Source: SLRI01 sp964402505
GTDB taxonomy: Bacteria; Pseudomonadota; Alphaproteobacteria; Geminicoccales; Geminicoccaceae
NCBI GenBank assembly: GCA_964402505.1
Contig: CAYOCP010000004.1
Location: forward strand, 62,001-126,000
DNA length: 64,000 nt
Direction of reading: 5' to 3'
In this document: positions 36,211-44,473 of the stretch, piece by piece
How the letters are laid out: every line of letters starts with the position of its first letter
How positions within the stretch are numbered: position 1 is the stretch's first letter
The notes under the pieces: generated by a model
What the model was told of the DNA's origin: nothing
The model's database searches: none
What the model saw: the letters and a program-made list of their open reading frames with translations, nothing else
Translations under genes and position numbers: made by a program

Positions 36211-37641
36211 TCACCGGACCAGGGCCTTGCTGCGACGGCGCTGGGCCGAGGAGGCGATGCCGAGCGAATCCCGGTACTTGGCCACGGTGCGCCGGGCTAT
36301 GGCGATGCCGTCCGCCTCGAGCCGGCTGACGATCTGGTCGTCGGAGAGCACCGCCGCCGGGTCCTCCTCCCGGATCATCTGCCGGATCCGCAGGCGGATG
36401 GCCTCGGCACTGTGCTCCGCCCCGCCGCCGGTGCCGGGAATGGCGGTCGGGAAGAAGAACTTGAGCGGAAAGGTGCCGTGCGGGGTGGCGGCGTATTTCT
36501 CGGCGGTGGCGCGGCTCACGGTGCTCTCGTGCAGCCCCGTGGCAGCGGCGATGTCGCGCAGCACCAGAGGCTTGAGCGCTCTCGGACCGTCGTCGAGAAA
36601 GGCCCGCTGGCGGGCGAAGATGGCGCGGCCGACCTTGAGGATGGTGCGCGAGCGCTGGTCGAGGGCGCGGGCCAGCCAGGCAGCGCTCTGGAAGCGCTCG
36701 CCGACGAACTCCCGCGCGCGGAGGTCGAGGCCGGAGCGGGTCAGCTCGGCATGGTAGTCGCCGTCGACGACCAGCCGCGGCAGGGCCTCGGGGTTGAGCT
36801 CGATCCGCCAGAGATCGGGGCCGGTGGCGTAGACGACGATGTCGGGCAGAAGGGTCACCTCGGGCCCGCTCGGGAAGCTTCGGCCGGGGCGCGGGTCGAG
36901 TGCCCTGATCTCCGCCACCATCTCCTCCAGATCCTCGCGGTCGACCCCGCAGAGCCGCTGCAGCGCCGGCCAGTCGGCGCGGGCGAGGAGCGGCAGGTTG
37001 TCGAGCAGGCGGCGCATCGCCGGATCGAGCCGGTCGCGCTCGGCGAGCTGCAAGGCCAGGCACTCGGCGAGATCCCGGCCGCCGATGCCGGCGGGCTCCA
37101 GGCGCTGCAGGATGGCCCGGGCGGCGGCGACCTGCTCGACCGTCGCTTTCGACCGCTCGGCGACCACGGCATCGGGCTCGCGCAGGTAGCCGTCGTCGTC
37201 GATCCAGTCGCAGAGCTCGAGGGCGAGGCGACGCAGCAGGGGGTCGGCCTCGAGCATGCCGATCTGCCGGCGCAACGCCTCGCGCAGCGACGGCAGGGTC
37301 TGCAGGCGCCTCTCGGGCGGAACCTCGCCCGTCGCGTGTGGATCGCGGCGCGGGCCGCGCAATTGCCGATCGAGGGCGCGGGGTGGGCGCGGCTGGTCCC
37401 AGTCGCCCGCCCCGTCCCCTTCCGGTCCGCCCGCCACCCGCTCCGCCGGCGGCGCCGCGACCGTCTTCGGCAGGGTCGCCGTCTCGGCGATCTCGAGGAA
37501 GGGATTGGCCTCGGCCTCGCGCCGGAGCGTGCCGATGAGATCCGGCCCCGAGAGCTGCAGGAGGCGGATCGCCTGCTGCAATTGCGGCGTCAGGACGAGG
37601 CTCTGGCTCTGCCGGACATCGAGACGAAGGCCGAGCGTCAT
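36211..37641 (-). CDS. rpoN: RNA polymerase sigma-54 factor
   Basis: Alternative sigma factor needing AAA+ activators. 476 residues: region I is Leu/Gln-rich (SQSLVLTPQLQQAIRLLQLS), followed by a short acidic/Pro-rich region II, the core-binding region, the helix-turn-helix and the C-terminal RpoN box ARRTVAKYRDSLGI. All landmarks are present and the length is normal. Located 89 bases after lptB. The protein would serve nitrogen control; gltBD are 5 kb away, but I see no -24/-12 site there. Confidence 0.97.
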   Translation of the reverse strand: MTLGLRLDVRQSQSLVLTPQLQQAIRLLQLSGPDLIGTLRREAEANPFLEIAETATLPKTVAAPPAERVAGGPEGDGAGDWDQPRPPRALDRQLRGPRRDPHATGEVPPERRLQTLPSLREALRRQIGMLEADPLLRRLALELCDWIDDDGYLREPDAVVAERSKATVEQVAAARAILQRLEPAGIGGRDLAECLALQLAERDRLDPAMRRLLDNLPLLARADWPALQRLCGVDREDLEEMVAEIRALDPRPGRSFPSGPEVTLLPDIVVYATGPDLWRIELNPEALPRLVVDGDYHAELTRSGLDLRAREFVGERFQSAAWLARALDQRSRTILKVGRAIFARQRAFLDDGPRALKPLVLRDIAAATGLHESTVSRATAEKYAATPHGTFPLKFFFPTAIPGTGGGAEHSAEAIRLRIRQMIREEDPAAVLSDDQIVSRLEADGIAIARRTVAKYRDSLGIASSAQRRRSKALVR

Positions 37642-37730
37642 GGCCTCAGCTCCGCCGGCCGGACGGGGCGGGAGCCGGAGCGTGGACGCCCGCCGTCTCG
37701 AAGATGGGCCCGAACCCCGGCATCACCCGC

Positions 37731-38582
37731 TCACCGCTCGAAGCTGTCGCCGAGATAGACGCGGCGGACCGCGGGATCGGCGACGATCTCGGCCGGCGTG
37801 CCTTCCTTGATGACCACGCCGTCGGCGAGGATGTAGGCGCGATCGATGATGTCGAGCGTGTCGCGGACATTGTGGTCGGTGATCAGCACGCCGATGCCGC
37901 GGGTCTTGAGGTGGCCGACGAGATGGCGGATCTCGGCGACGTTCAGGGGGTCGATGCCGGCCAAAGGCTCGTCGAGCAGGATGTAGCCGGGATCCGAGGC
38001 CAGGGCGCGGGCGATCTCGCAGCGTCGCCGCTCGCCGCCCGAGAGCGTGGTCGCCGGCGCGTTCCTCAGATGGGCGAGGCCGAACTCGTCGAGCAGCGCC
38101 TCGAGCCGCTGCCGCCGGAGCGCCTTCTCGGGCACCGCCACCTCGAGCACCGCCTGGATGTTACCGGCAACGGTGAGGCCGCGGAAGATCGAGGCCTCCT
38201 GCGGCAGGTAGCCGATGCCGAGCCGGGCGCGCCGGTGCATCGGCAGGCCGGTGACATCGACCGAATCGAGGAGGATGCGCCCGCCATCGACGGCAACGAG
38301 GCCGGTCACCATGTAGAAGCTCGTGGTCTTGCCGGCTCCGTTCGGGCCGAGCAGCCCGACCGCCTCGCCGGGTGCGATGCGAAAGCTGACATCGCGAAGC
38401 ACGACGCGGCCGCCATACGCCTTCATCAGCCCGATCGCCTCGAGCCGGCCGGCCGGCAGGCCTCCGACGCCGGCACGGTCCACGTCCGCCGCGAGCCTGG
38501 CCGCGAGGCCCCGGGCCAGCGGACCGCTCTTGCGGGCTGACGGCGGCCGCGGCCGTGGCGGTATGTCGAGCTCCGTCGCCAT
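37731..38582 (-). CDS. lptB: LPS export ABC transporter ATPase
   Basis: Cytoplasmic ATPase driving LptFGC-mediated LPS extraction. 283 residues with Walker A GPNGAGKTT, signature LSGGERRRCEIARAL, Walker B YILLDEPLAGIDP and the LptB-typical TDHNVRDTLDI. About 45 residues precede the ABC core, a Pro/Arg-rich extension common in alphaproteobacteria. rpoN follows, as in many proteobacteria. Confidence 0.95.
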   Translation of the reverse strand: MATELDIPPRPRPPSARKSGPLARGLAARLAADVDRAGVGGLPAGRLEAIGLMKAYGGRVVLRDVSFRIAPGEAVGLLGPNGAGKTTSFYMVTGLVAVDGGRILLDSVDVTGLPMHRRARLGIGYLPQEASIFRGLTVAGNIQAVLEVAVPEKALRRQRLEALLDEFGLAHLRNAPATTLSGGERRRCEIARALASDPGYILLDEPLAGIDPLNVAEIRHLVGHLKTRGIGVLITDHNVRDTLDIIDRAYILADGVVIKEGTPAEIVADPAVRRVYLGDSFER

Positions 38583-38879
38583 GCGCTAGCCGCCCGCCCG
38601 GAAAACGTGCATCGCCCCCGTCACCCCGGGACGAGCGAGGCCCCCGCCGTCCGGGCGAGGCAGAAGCCATGCCGATGCCGGGGCATCGTCGAGCCGGCGA
38701 GACGCCGTCCACGCCCGGTCCCCGGCGAGCCGAAGGGTGCCCCGGCCATGGCTCGAAGCCAAAGGAGGCGATGCCGACGATGCCCGCCCGCCGCGGCGGA
38801 CCGGTCGCTTCGCCTTCGCTTCCCCCGCCCGGAGCAGGGGCTGGCGCGTGCGGGCCGTGGGCATCCTTTCGATAGGCTC
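38583..38879 (-). other. 297-base interval between lptA and lptB, possible 92-residue ORF
   Basis: An ATG-started frame runs 38864-38586 on the coding strand, filling the gap almost exactly (15 bases after lptA, 3 before lptB). The product is Arg/Ala/Gly-rich, resembles nothing I know, and its third-position GC falls in the second half. I regard it as probably non-coding spacer, but its fit between two coupled genes deserves notice. Confidence 0.2.
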
Positions 38880-39467
38880 CTATTTGCCTGCGGCCGGCTG
38901 GAACAGGGCGCGCACCCGCCCGGTCGCCGAATCGGTGGTGCTCATCGTGGCGATCTGCCGGTTCACGTCGATCTGCAGCCGATCGCCCCTGATGACGTTG
39001 GCCTCCCGGGTCAGGACCACATTGCCGCGGAGCACGATCTCGCCGCCCGCCACATCGTAGTAGCCCTCGTCGCCGGTCGCGGTCTCGGTCGGCGTGGTGA
39101 TCCGCACGTCGCCCTCGACCTCGATCCGCCGGATCGCCTGCTGCGGTGTCGCTTCGTTCTCGCCGAGCTCGTAGAAGACGACGACCTTGGCGGCGCTCAG
39201 CGCCATCTCGCCCTGCTCGGCCACCACATTGCCCTCGAAGGTGGCCCGCCCTTCCGCCTGCTGGACGGTCAGCCGGTCCGCCGTGATCTCGATCGGCTGG
39301 CTGGTGTCGTGGGCACCGAGGCCGCTTCCGCCCGCGGCGGGTGCTCCCTCCTGGGCCAGGGCGAAAAGGGGCAGGGCGAGCAAGAGGGCCGCGACGAGAA
39401 GGGCAGGCGCCGCCCGCCGCCGGGCGCCCGGCCGTGCATCCGCCATCCCTCGATGCGCCCGTCGCAT
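38880..39467 (-). CDS. lptA: LPS transport periplasmic protein LptA
   Basis: Forms the periplasmic bridge for LPS. From the ATG at 39467 (overlapping the kdsD stop as TGATG) it is 195 residues with a signal peptide (hydrophobic stretch about residues 20-38, ending FALA-QE) and the OstA/LptA beta-jellyroll repeats: ITADRLTVQQ, GRATFEGNVVAEQG, RIEVEGDVRITT, VLRGNVVLTRE. No LptC-like gene lies between it and kdsD. Confidence 0.9.
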   Translation of the reverse strand: MRRAHRGMADARPGARRRAAPALLVAALLLALPLFALAQEGAPAAGGSGLGAHDTSQPIEITADRLTVQQAEGRATFEGNVVAEQGEMALSAAKVVVFYELGENEATPQQAIRRIEVEGDVRITTPTETATGDEGYYDVAGGEIVLRGNVVLTREANVIRGDRLQIDVNRQIATMSTTDSATGRVRALFQPAAGK

Positions 39468-40504
39468 CAGGCGATGCCCGCGCGCAGGCAGTCGTGCAGA
39501 TGGATGGCACCGATCGGCACGCCGTCCTCGAGCACGAACAGCACCGTGATCGCCTGCCGGTTCATGGTCGCCAGCGCCTCGACGGCGAGGGCGTCCGGGG
39601 CGATCGTCCGTGCCCCCCGCGTCATCACCTCGCCGGCCCGGCGGCCGAGCAGATCGGCGCCCATGCGGCGGCGGATGTCGCCGTCGGTGACGATGCCGAG
39701 CAGCTTCCCTTCGCCATCGGTGACGCCGACGCAGCCGAGACATTTCTCGGTCATCACCACGAGCGCCTCGCTCATCGGGCAGTCCGCCGGCACGAGCGGC
39801 AGCTCGGGCACCCGGCGCATCAGCTGCTCGACCCGCATGAGCTGGCTGCCGAGCTTGCCGCCGGGATGGAACACGGCGAAATGCTGCGGGGTGAAGCCCG
39901 CCCGCTCGAGCAGCGCCACCGCCAGGGCGTCGCCCAGGGCCAGCATCGCCGTCGTCGAGGTGGTGGGCGCGAGCCCCAGGGGACAGGCCTCGGTCAGACC
40001 CGGCAGGACGAGCGCGACCTCCGCCTCGCGGGCCAGCGTGCTCTCCGCCCGACCGACCATGGCGATCAGCGGAATGGCGAAGCGACGGGTGTAGAGAATG
40101 AGATCGCGCAGCTCCGCCGTCTCGCCGGAATTGGAAAGGGCGAGGACCGCATCCTCGGTGGTGATCATGCCGAGATCGCCGTGGCTCGCCTCGGCCGGAT
40201 GAACGAACATCGCCGGCCGGCCGGTCGATGACAGGGTGGCGGCGATCTTGCGCGCGACATGACCGCTCTTGCCCATGCCGGTGCAGACCACGCGACCGCC
40301 GAGCCCGGCCATCAGCGCCACCGCGGCCGAGAAGGGTGCGCCGAGGCTGTCGGCGAGGGCGTCGATCGCCCGCGCCTCGGTCCGCAGCACGGTCCGCCCG
40401 TGCTCCACCACGGCCAAATCGGACCCCGCGCCGTTCTCCGCCGGCCGCTCGCGCCTTTCGGACTCGCTCGAAGCCCGCGCCTTCCGCACCACAGGCTGGG
40501 TCAC
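39467..40504 (-). CDS. kdsD: Arabinose-5-phosphate isomerase (KdsD/KpsF)
   Basis: Converts ribulose-5-phosphate to arabinose-5-phosphate, the first step of Kdo synthesis for LPS. 345 residues: SIS domain (VCTGMGKSGHVARKIAATL, SNSGETAEL, the LAPTTSTT loop) followed by two CBS domains (LGCVGVTDGEGKLLGIVTDGDIRRRM). The start is GTG with an unconserved 25-residue N-terminus; a downstream start is possible. Directly followed by lptA, linking Kdo supply with LPS export. Confidence 0.94.
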   Translation of the reverse strand: MTQPVVRKARASSESERRERPAENGAGSDLAVVEHGRTVLRTEARAIDALADSLGAPFSAAVALMAGLGGRVVCTGMGKSGHVARKIAATLSSTGRPAMFVHPAEASHGDLGMITTEDAVLALSNSGETAELRDLILYTRRFAIPLIAMVGRAESTLAREAEVALVLPGLTEACPLGLAPTTSTTAMLALGDALAVALLERAGFTPQHFAVFHPGGKLGSQLMRVEQLMRRVPELPLVPADCPMSEALVVMTEKCLGCVGVTDGEGKLLGIVTDGDIRRRMGADLLGRRAGEVMTRGARTIAPDALAVEALATMNRQAITVLFVLEDGVPIGAIHLHDCLRAGIA

Positions 40505-40624
40505 GCCGTGGCTCCTTCCCTGCCGCTTCGACCGGTGTGCCGCCCCGTCACCGGAACGGCCGTTGCCCGGCCGGCCGATGCCGGCGACCCCGGTCCCGCT
40601 CCCGTCGCCGCCGGTGCCAGCCGA

Positions 40625-40642
40625 TCCCGCGACGTGGCGGGA
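40625..40642 (-). terminator. Small hairpin between rnd and kdsD
   Basis: TCCCGC-GACGTG-GCGGGA, 6-bp stem with a 6-base loop, 66 bases past the exonuclease gene in a 204-base gap. A second stem GCCGGC-CGAT-GCCGGC (40570-40585) follows. Neither has a U-tract; weak evidence for a transcript end. Confidence 0.3.
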
Positions 40643-40708
40643 CTATGGGCGCCGCCCGCGAGCCGGTCAATCGTGGGCGGCTCGACGCCGCGCGCCGGCC
40701 GCGCCCGC

Positions 40709-41317
40709 TCAGCCATGCGCGAAGACATCCGTCTCGGCCCAGCCCGCGAGGTCGAGGGCGGCACGGGTGGGAAGGAAATCGAAGCAGGCGGCGGCCAGCG
40801 CCGCGCGACCCTCCCGCTCGAGCATCGCATCGAGCCGCTCCTTGAGCGCGTGCAGATGAAGAACGTCCTGCGCCGCATAGCGCTGCTGCGCCTCGCTCAG
40901 GACGGGCGCGCCCCAGTCAGAGCTCTGCTCCGCCTTGGAGAGCTCGATGCCCAGAAGCTCGCGGCACAGATCCTTGAGACCGTGCCGGTCCGTGTAGGTC
41001 CGCGCCAGGCGCGAGGCGATCTTGGTGCAGTAGAGCGGCCTCGCCTCGACGCCCAGACGGTGGCGCAGCACGGCCACGTCGAAGCGGGCGAAATGGAAGA
41101 GCTTGAGCCGCTCCGGGTCGGCGAGGACGGCGGCGAGGCGGGGCGCCGTGCCGGCGGTCAGCTGAACGAGATGGGCGGCGCCGTCGCCGGCGGAGAGCTG
41201 GACCACGCAGAGCCGGTCGCGATGCGGCAGGAGGCCCATCGTCTCGGTGTCGACCGCGAGGACCGGCCCGAGCTCGAGCCCCTTCGGCAGATCGTCGACA
41301 TGAAGGCTGACACGCAT
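40709..41317 (-). CDS. RNase D-like 3'-5' exonuclease
   Basis: A 202-residue DEDDy exonuclease with ExoI AVDTETMGL, ExoII FHFARFDVAVL and ExoIII YAAQDVLHLH. It lacks the HRDC domains of full-length RNase D and equals the short ribonuclease D form widespread in alphaproteobacteria. Likely RNA (tRNA or small RNA) 3'-end trimming. It lies 116 bases downstream of tRNA-Leu on the same strand, so partial cotranscription with a potential substrate is possible. Confidence 0.88.
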   Translation of the reverse strand: MRVSLHVDDLPKGLELGPVLAVDTETMGLLPHRDRLCVVQLSAGDGAAHLVQLTAGTAPRLAAVLADPERLKLFHFARFDVAVLRHRLGVEARPLYCTKIASRLARTYTDRHGLKDLCRELLGIELSKAEQSSDWGAPVLSEAQQRYAAQDVLHLHALKERLDAMLEREGRAALAAACFDFLPTRAALDLAGWAETDVFAHG

Positions 41318-41433
41318 CGCAGAACAACCACCGCTTTCTGGCCGACCGGCTGCCGGGTCACGCGCGGCGCGCTCGGGTCCGGCAACCGCCGCACCTTATG
41401 CAACGGCTGCGGTAAAGGCGGGGTTAACACCGT

Positions 41434-41520
41434 TGGTGCCCAGGAGAGGACTCGAACCTCCACGACCAGAAGGTCACTAGCACCTGAAGCTAGCGCGTCT
41501 ACCAGTTCCGCCACCTGGGC
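41434..41520 (-). tRNA. tRNA-Leu (anticodon CAG)
   Basis: Minus-strand cloverleaf of 87 bases with a long variable arm, typical for Leu: acceptor GCCCAGG/CCTGGGC, D arm GCGGAACTGGTAGACGC, anticodon stem CTAGC/GCTAG with loop TTCAGGT (anticodon CAG), T arm with GGTTCGAGTCC, discriminator A and encoded CCA. Decodes CUG, the main Leu codon in such a GC-rich genome. Confidence 0.97.
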
Positions 41521-41530
41521 ATGGGCGCTG

Positions 41531-41559
41531 CATCTATGAATGTTTGGGCGCGACGTCAA
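41531..41559 (-). promoter_or_regulatory. Sigma-70-type promoter of tRNA-Leu
   Basis: On the minus strand TTGACG (41559-41554), a 17-base spacer and TAGATG (41536-41531), about ten bases before the tRNA 5' end. The -35 is near consensus, the -10 moderate. Confidence 0.6.
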
Positions 41560-41706
41560 GCTCGCCCCGCGCGGCCGCCGCTCCGGCCCGAGGCTGCGCG
41601 CTCGGCGCATCTTGCGGAGAGCGCCGGCATTGCCGACAACACGTTCGCGACATCGCCGGACCCTCGATGGCGCCGCCATCCGGGCTTCTCCAAGGAGGAC
41701 CTTCTC

Positions 41707-42648
41707 ATGCGCAACCAAGTCGTCACGGTCTTCGGCGGCACCGGCTTCATCGGCCGTCAGGTCATCCGGTGCTTGGCGCAGCTCGGCGCCGCCCTGCGCG
41801 TGCCCTCGCGCGATCCGGATCACGGCGGCTTCCTGAAGCCCATGGGCGATGTCGGGCAGATCGCGCTCCTGCCCTACAGCGACGATCCCGAGAGCGTGGC
41901 CCGGCTGGTGCACGGCGCCGTCGGCGTGGTCAATCTGGTCGGCATCCTGCACGAGCGTCGCCCCGGCGACTTCATGCGGTACCATCGCGATTTCGCCGGC
42001 ACGGTGGCCGGTGCCGCCGCGGCCGCCGGCACGCGCCGCCTCGTCCATCTCTCGGCGATCGGCGCCGATCCGCAGGGCCCCGCCCTTTACGCCCGGAGCA
42101 AGGGAGAGGGCGAGGCGGCGGTGCGCCGCGCCTTCCCCGATGCCACGATCCTCCGCCCGAGCATCGTCTTCGGGCCGGGCGACGGGTTTTTCAGCCGCTT
42201 CGCGCGGATGAGCATGCTCTCGCCGGCCCTGCCGCTGATCGAGGGAGGCCGGACCCGCTTCCAGCCGGTCTATGTCGGCGACGTCGCCGAGGCGATCACG
42301 ACCTGCCTCACGAGCGATGTCGGCCGGGGCAAGACGTTCGAGCTGGGCGGGCCCAGGGTGGCGAGCTTCGAGGAGCTCCTGCGCTACATGCTCGAGGTCC
42401 TGCATCGCCGTCGGCTCCTGCTGCCGCTGCCGGCGAAGCTCGCCCACCTGCAGGCCCGTTTCCTCGAATACCTGCCCACGCCGCCCTTGACCCGGGACCA
42501 GATCCGGATGCTCGAGACCGACAACGTGGTCGACCCGAAGGCGCTCGGGCTCGCCGACCTCGGCATCGAGCCGACGCCGTTCGAGGCGATCGTGCCCCGC
42601 TACCTCACCCCCTACAGGCGGCGATTGCCCCGGGTCCGGCTCGCCTGA
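41707..42648 (+). CDS. NAD(P)-binding SDR protein, complex I NDUFA9-subunit family
   Basis: A 313-residue atypical short-chain dehydrogenase with the N-terminal dinucleotide motif VFGGTGFIGRQV and the active-site-like segment HLSAIGADPQGPALYARSKGEGE. Alphaproteobacterial relatives are annotated as NDUFA9-like (complex I accessory) or quinone-biosynthesis-associated NAD-binding proteins. The ATG at 41707 is fixed by a perfect AAGGAGG eight bases upstream. It stands alone between tRNA-Leu and gltD. The actual role is not known from sequence. Confidence 0.85.
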   Translation: MRNQVVTVFGGTGFIGRQVIRCLAQLGAALRVPSRDPDHGGFLKPMGDVGQIALLPYSDDPESVARLVHGAVGVVNLVGILHERRPGDFMRYHRDFAGTVAGAAAAAGTRRLVHLSAIGADPQGPALYARSKGEGEAAVRRAFPDATILRPSIVFGPGDGFFSRFARMSMLSPALPLIEGGRTRFQPVYVGDVAEAITTCLTSDVGRGKTFELGGPRVASFEELLRYMLEVLHRRRLLLPLPAKLAHLQARFLEYLPTPPLTRDQIRMLETDNVVDPKALGLADLGIEPTPFEAIVPRYLTPYRRRLPRVRLA

Positions 42649-42651
42649 CGG

Positions 42652-42672
42652 ATAGTCTCGTTAAAGGACTAT
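42652..42672 (+). terminator. AT-rich dyad after the NDUFA9-like gene
   Basis: ATAGTC and GACTAT pair perfectly over 6 bp around a 9-base loop, 4 bases after the stop codon. It is unusually AT-rich for this DNA. Weak terminator or binding site. Confidence 0.35.
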
Positions 42673-42740
42673 ACGGCGCATGAGGCCATGAGAACCATCG
42701 CCGTTGCACATCGGCTCGGATCAAGACAAAAAAAGTGGTC

Positions 42741-42760
42741 CTGAATCGAGACTGAATCGA
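42741..42760 (+). repeat. Tandem CTGAATCGA boxes upstream of gltD
   Basis: CTGAATCGA occurs at 42741-42749 and again at 42752-42760, an 11-base spacing that puts both on one DNA face, ending 11 bases before the -35 of the candidate gltD promoter. Position and pitch suit a dimeric regulator. Confidence 0.5.
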
Positions 42761-42770
42761 CAGGCAAGGC

Positions 42771-42798
42771 TGGACGCATGCTTCGGGCATGTTATAAC
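42771..42798 (+). promoter_or_regulatory. Candidate gltDB promoter
   Basis: TGGACG (42771-42776), a 16-base spacer and TATAAC (42793-42798). The gltD leader would be about 190 bases. No sigma-54 -24/-12 element was seen in 42649-42995, and I found no gene in this 347-base gap. Confidence 0.45.
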
Positions 42799-42995
42799 GC
42801 CGCCCGCCGCGAGCATCGGCGGTCGCATCGCGCGCCCGATCCAGGTCGCCCGGCTCATGCCCTGCGGCCGATCTCGCAAGGCGTGCCGGTCCGCCACCGG
42901 CCCCGATTCCCGCTTCGATCCTCCGGTCGGCCAGCGACGTGGCCGAGGACGCGGCGACCGGCAGACCCGGCGAACAGACGATCAGGAGGTGTGCC

Positions 42996-44462
42996 ATGCC
43001 CGCCCGGATGATGCGTTTCACCGACGTGCCGAAGGCCATGCCGAAGAAGCGCGCCGGCGACGAACGCAACAGGGACTTCGCCGAGATCTACGACCGCTTC
43101 GACGAGGCGCACGCCGCCGAGCAGGCGGCGCGCTGCGAGCAGTGCGGCATTCCCTTCTGCCAGGTCCACTGTCCCCTCCACAACAACATCCCGGACTGGC
43201 TGCGGCTGACCGCCGAGGGCCGACTCGAGGAGGCGCACGAGCTCGCCTCGGCGACTAACAACCTGCCCGAGATCTGCGGCCGCATCTGCCCCCAGGACCG
43301 GCTCTGCGAGGGCAATTGCGTGATCGAGCAGGCCGGCCACGGCACGGTCACCATCGGCGCCATCGAGAAGCACATCACCGACACCGCCTTCGACATGGGC
43401 TGGATCAAGCCGGTGCGCCCGCCGCACGAGCGCCGGGAGAGCGTGGGCATCATCGGCGCCGGCCCGGCCGGGCTCGCCGCCGCCGAGGAGCTGCGGCGCG
43501 AGGGCTGGCAGGTGCGCGTCTACGACCGTTACGACCGCATCGGCGGCCTCATGATCTACGGCATTCCGGGCTTCAAGCTGGAGAAGCCGATCGTCGAGCG
43601 CCGCGCCGACCTGCTCCGCCAGGGCGGCGTCGAGTTCCAGCTCGGCGCCGGCATCGGCGAGGCCGGCGCGCCGGGCTTCGCCGAGCTCCGCCGGCGCCAC
43701 GCCGCCGTGCTGATCGCCACCGGCGTCTACAAGGCGCGCGCACTCGCCGTGCCGGGCGTCGGCCAGGACGGCGTGGTCGCCGCCCTCGATTACCTGACCG
43801 CCAGCAACCGCAAGGGGCTGGGCGATGCCGTGCCGGCCTTCGACGACGGCACGCTCGACGCCAGGGGCAAGCACGTGGTCGTGGTCGGCGGCGGCGACAC
43901 CGCCATGGATTGCGTGCGCACCGCCGTCCGCCAGGGGGCCAGCTCGGTGAGCTGCCTCTACCGCCGCGACCGCGCCAACATGCCGGGCTCGGCGCGCGAG
44001 GTCGGCCATGCCGAGGAGGAGGGCGTCGAGTTCGTCTGGCTCGCGGCTCCTGAGGCCTTCCTCGGCGACGGCCGGGTGCGGGCGGTGCGCGCCTACCGGA
44101 TGCGGCTCGGCGCGCCCGACGCCACCGGCCGCCAGACGCCGGAGCCCATCGAGGGATCGACATTCGAGCGCCCGGCCGATCTCGTCATCGCCGCCCTCGG
44201 CTTCGATCCCGAGGATCTGGCCGGCCTCTTCGGCGAGCCGGATCTGCCGGTCAGCCGCTGGGGCACCGTCAGGATCGACTGGCGGTCGATGATGACGGCC
44301 CTTCCCGGTGTGTTCGCCGCCGGCGACATCGTCCGCGGCGCCTCGCTCGTCGTCTGGGCCATCCGCGACGGCCGCGAGGCCGCCTCCGGCATCCGCCGCT
44401 ATCTGCAGTCCGGCGAGGAAGCCGGCGCCGAGAACGCCGCCGCCCTCGCTTTCGCCTCCTGA
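42996..44462 (+). CDS. gltD: Glutamate synthase small (beta) subunit
   Basis: Provides electrons from NADPH through FAD and iron-sulfur clusters to the large subunit. 488 residues: N-terminal Cys motifs for two 4Fe-4S clusters (CEQCGIPFCQVHCP and CGRICPQDRLCEGNC), FAD motif GIIGAGPAGLAAAEEL and NADPH motif VVVGGGDTAMDC. The ATG at 42996 has AGGAGGT five bases upstream. gltB follows after 11 bases, an order (small subunit first) seen in some alphaproteobacteria. Confidence 0.97.
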   Translation: MPARMMRFTDVPKAMPKKRAGDERNRDFAEIYDRFDEAHAAEQAARCEQCGIPFCQVHCPLHNNIPDWLRLTAEGRLEEAHELASATNNLPEICGRICPQDRLCEGNCVIEQAGHGTVTIGAIEKHITDTAFDMGWIKPVRPPHERRESVGIIGAGPAGLAAAEELRREGWQVRVYDRYDRIGGLMIYGIPGFKLEKPIVERRADLLRQGGVEFQLGAGIGEAGAPGFAELRRRHAAVLIATGVYKARALAVPGVGQDGVVAALDYLTASNRKGLGDAVPAFDDGTLDARGKHVVVVGGGDTAMDCVRTAVRQGASSVSCLYRRDRANMPGSAREVGHAEEEGVEFVWLAAPEAFLGDGRVRAVRAYRMRLGAPDATGRQTPEPIEGSTFERPADLVIAALGFDPEDLAGLFGEPDLPVSRWGTVRIDWRSMMTALPGVFAAGDIVRGASLVVWAIRDGREAASGIRRYLQSGEEAGAENAAALAFAS

Positions 44463-44473
44463 AGGTCAGCGCC

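Noticed and set aside
42649..42995. Sigma-54 promoter for gltDB
   Set aside because: No GG-N10-GC pair in the right context was found; the sigma-70-like TGGACG/TATAAC is better.
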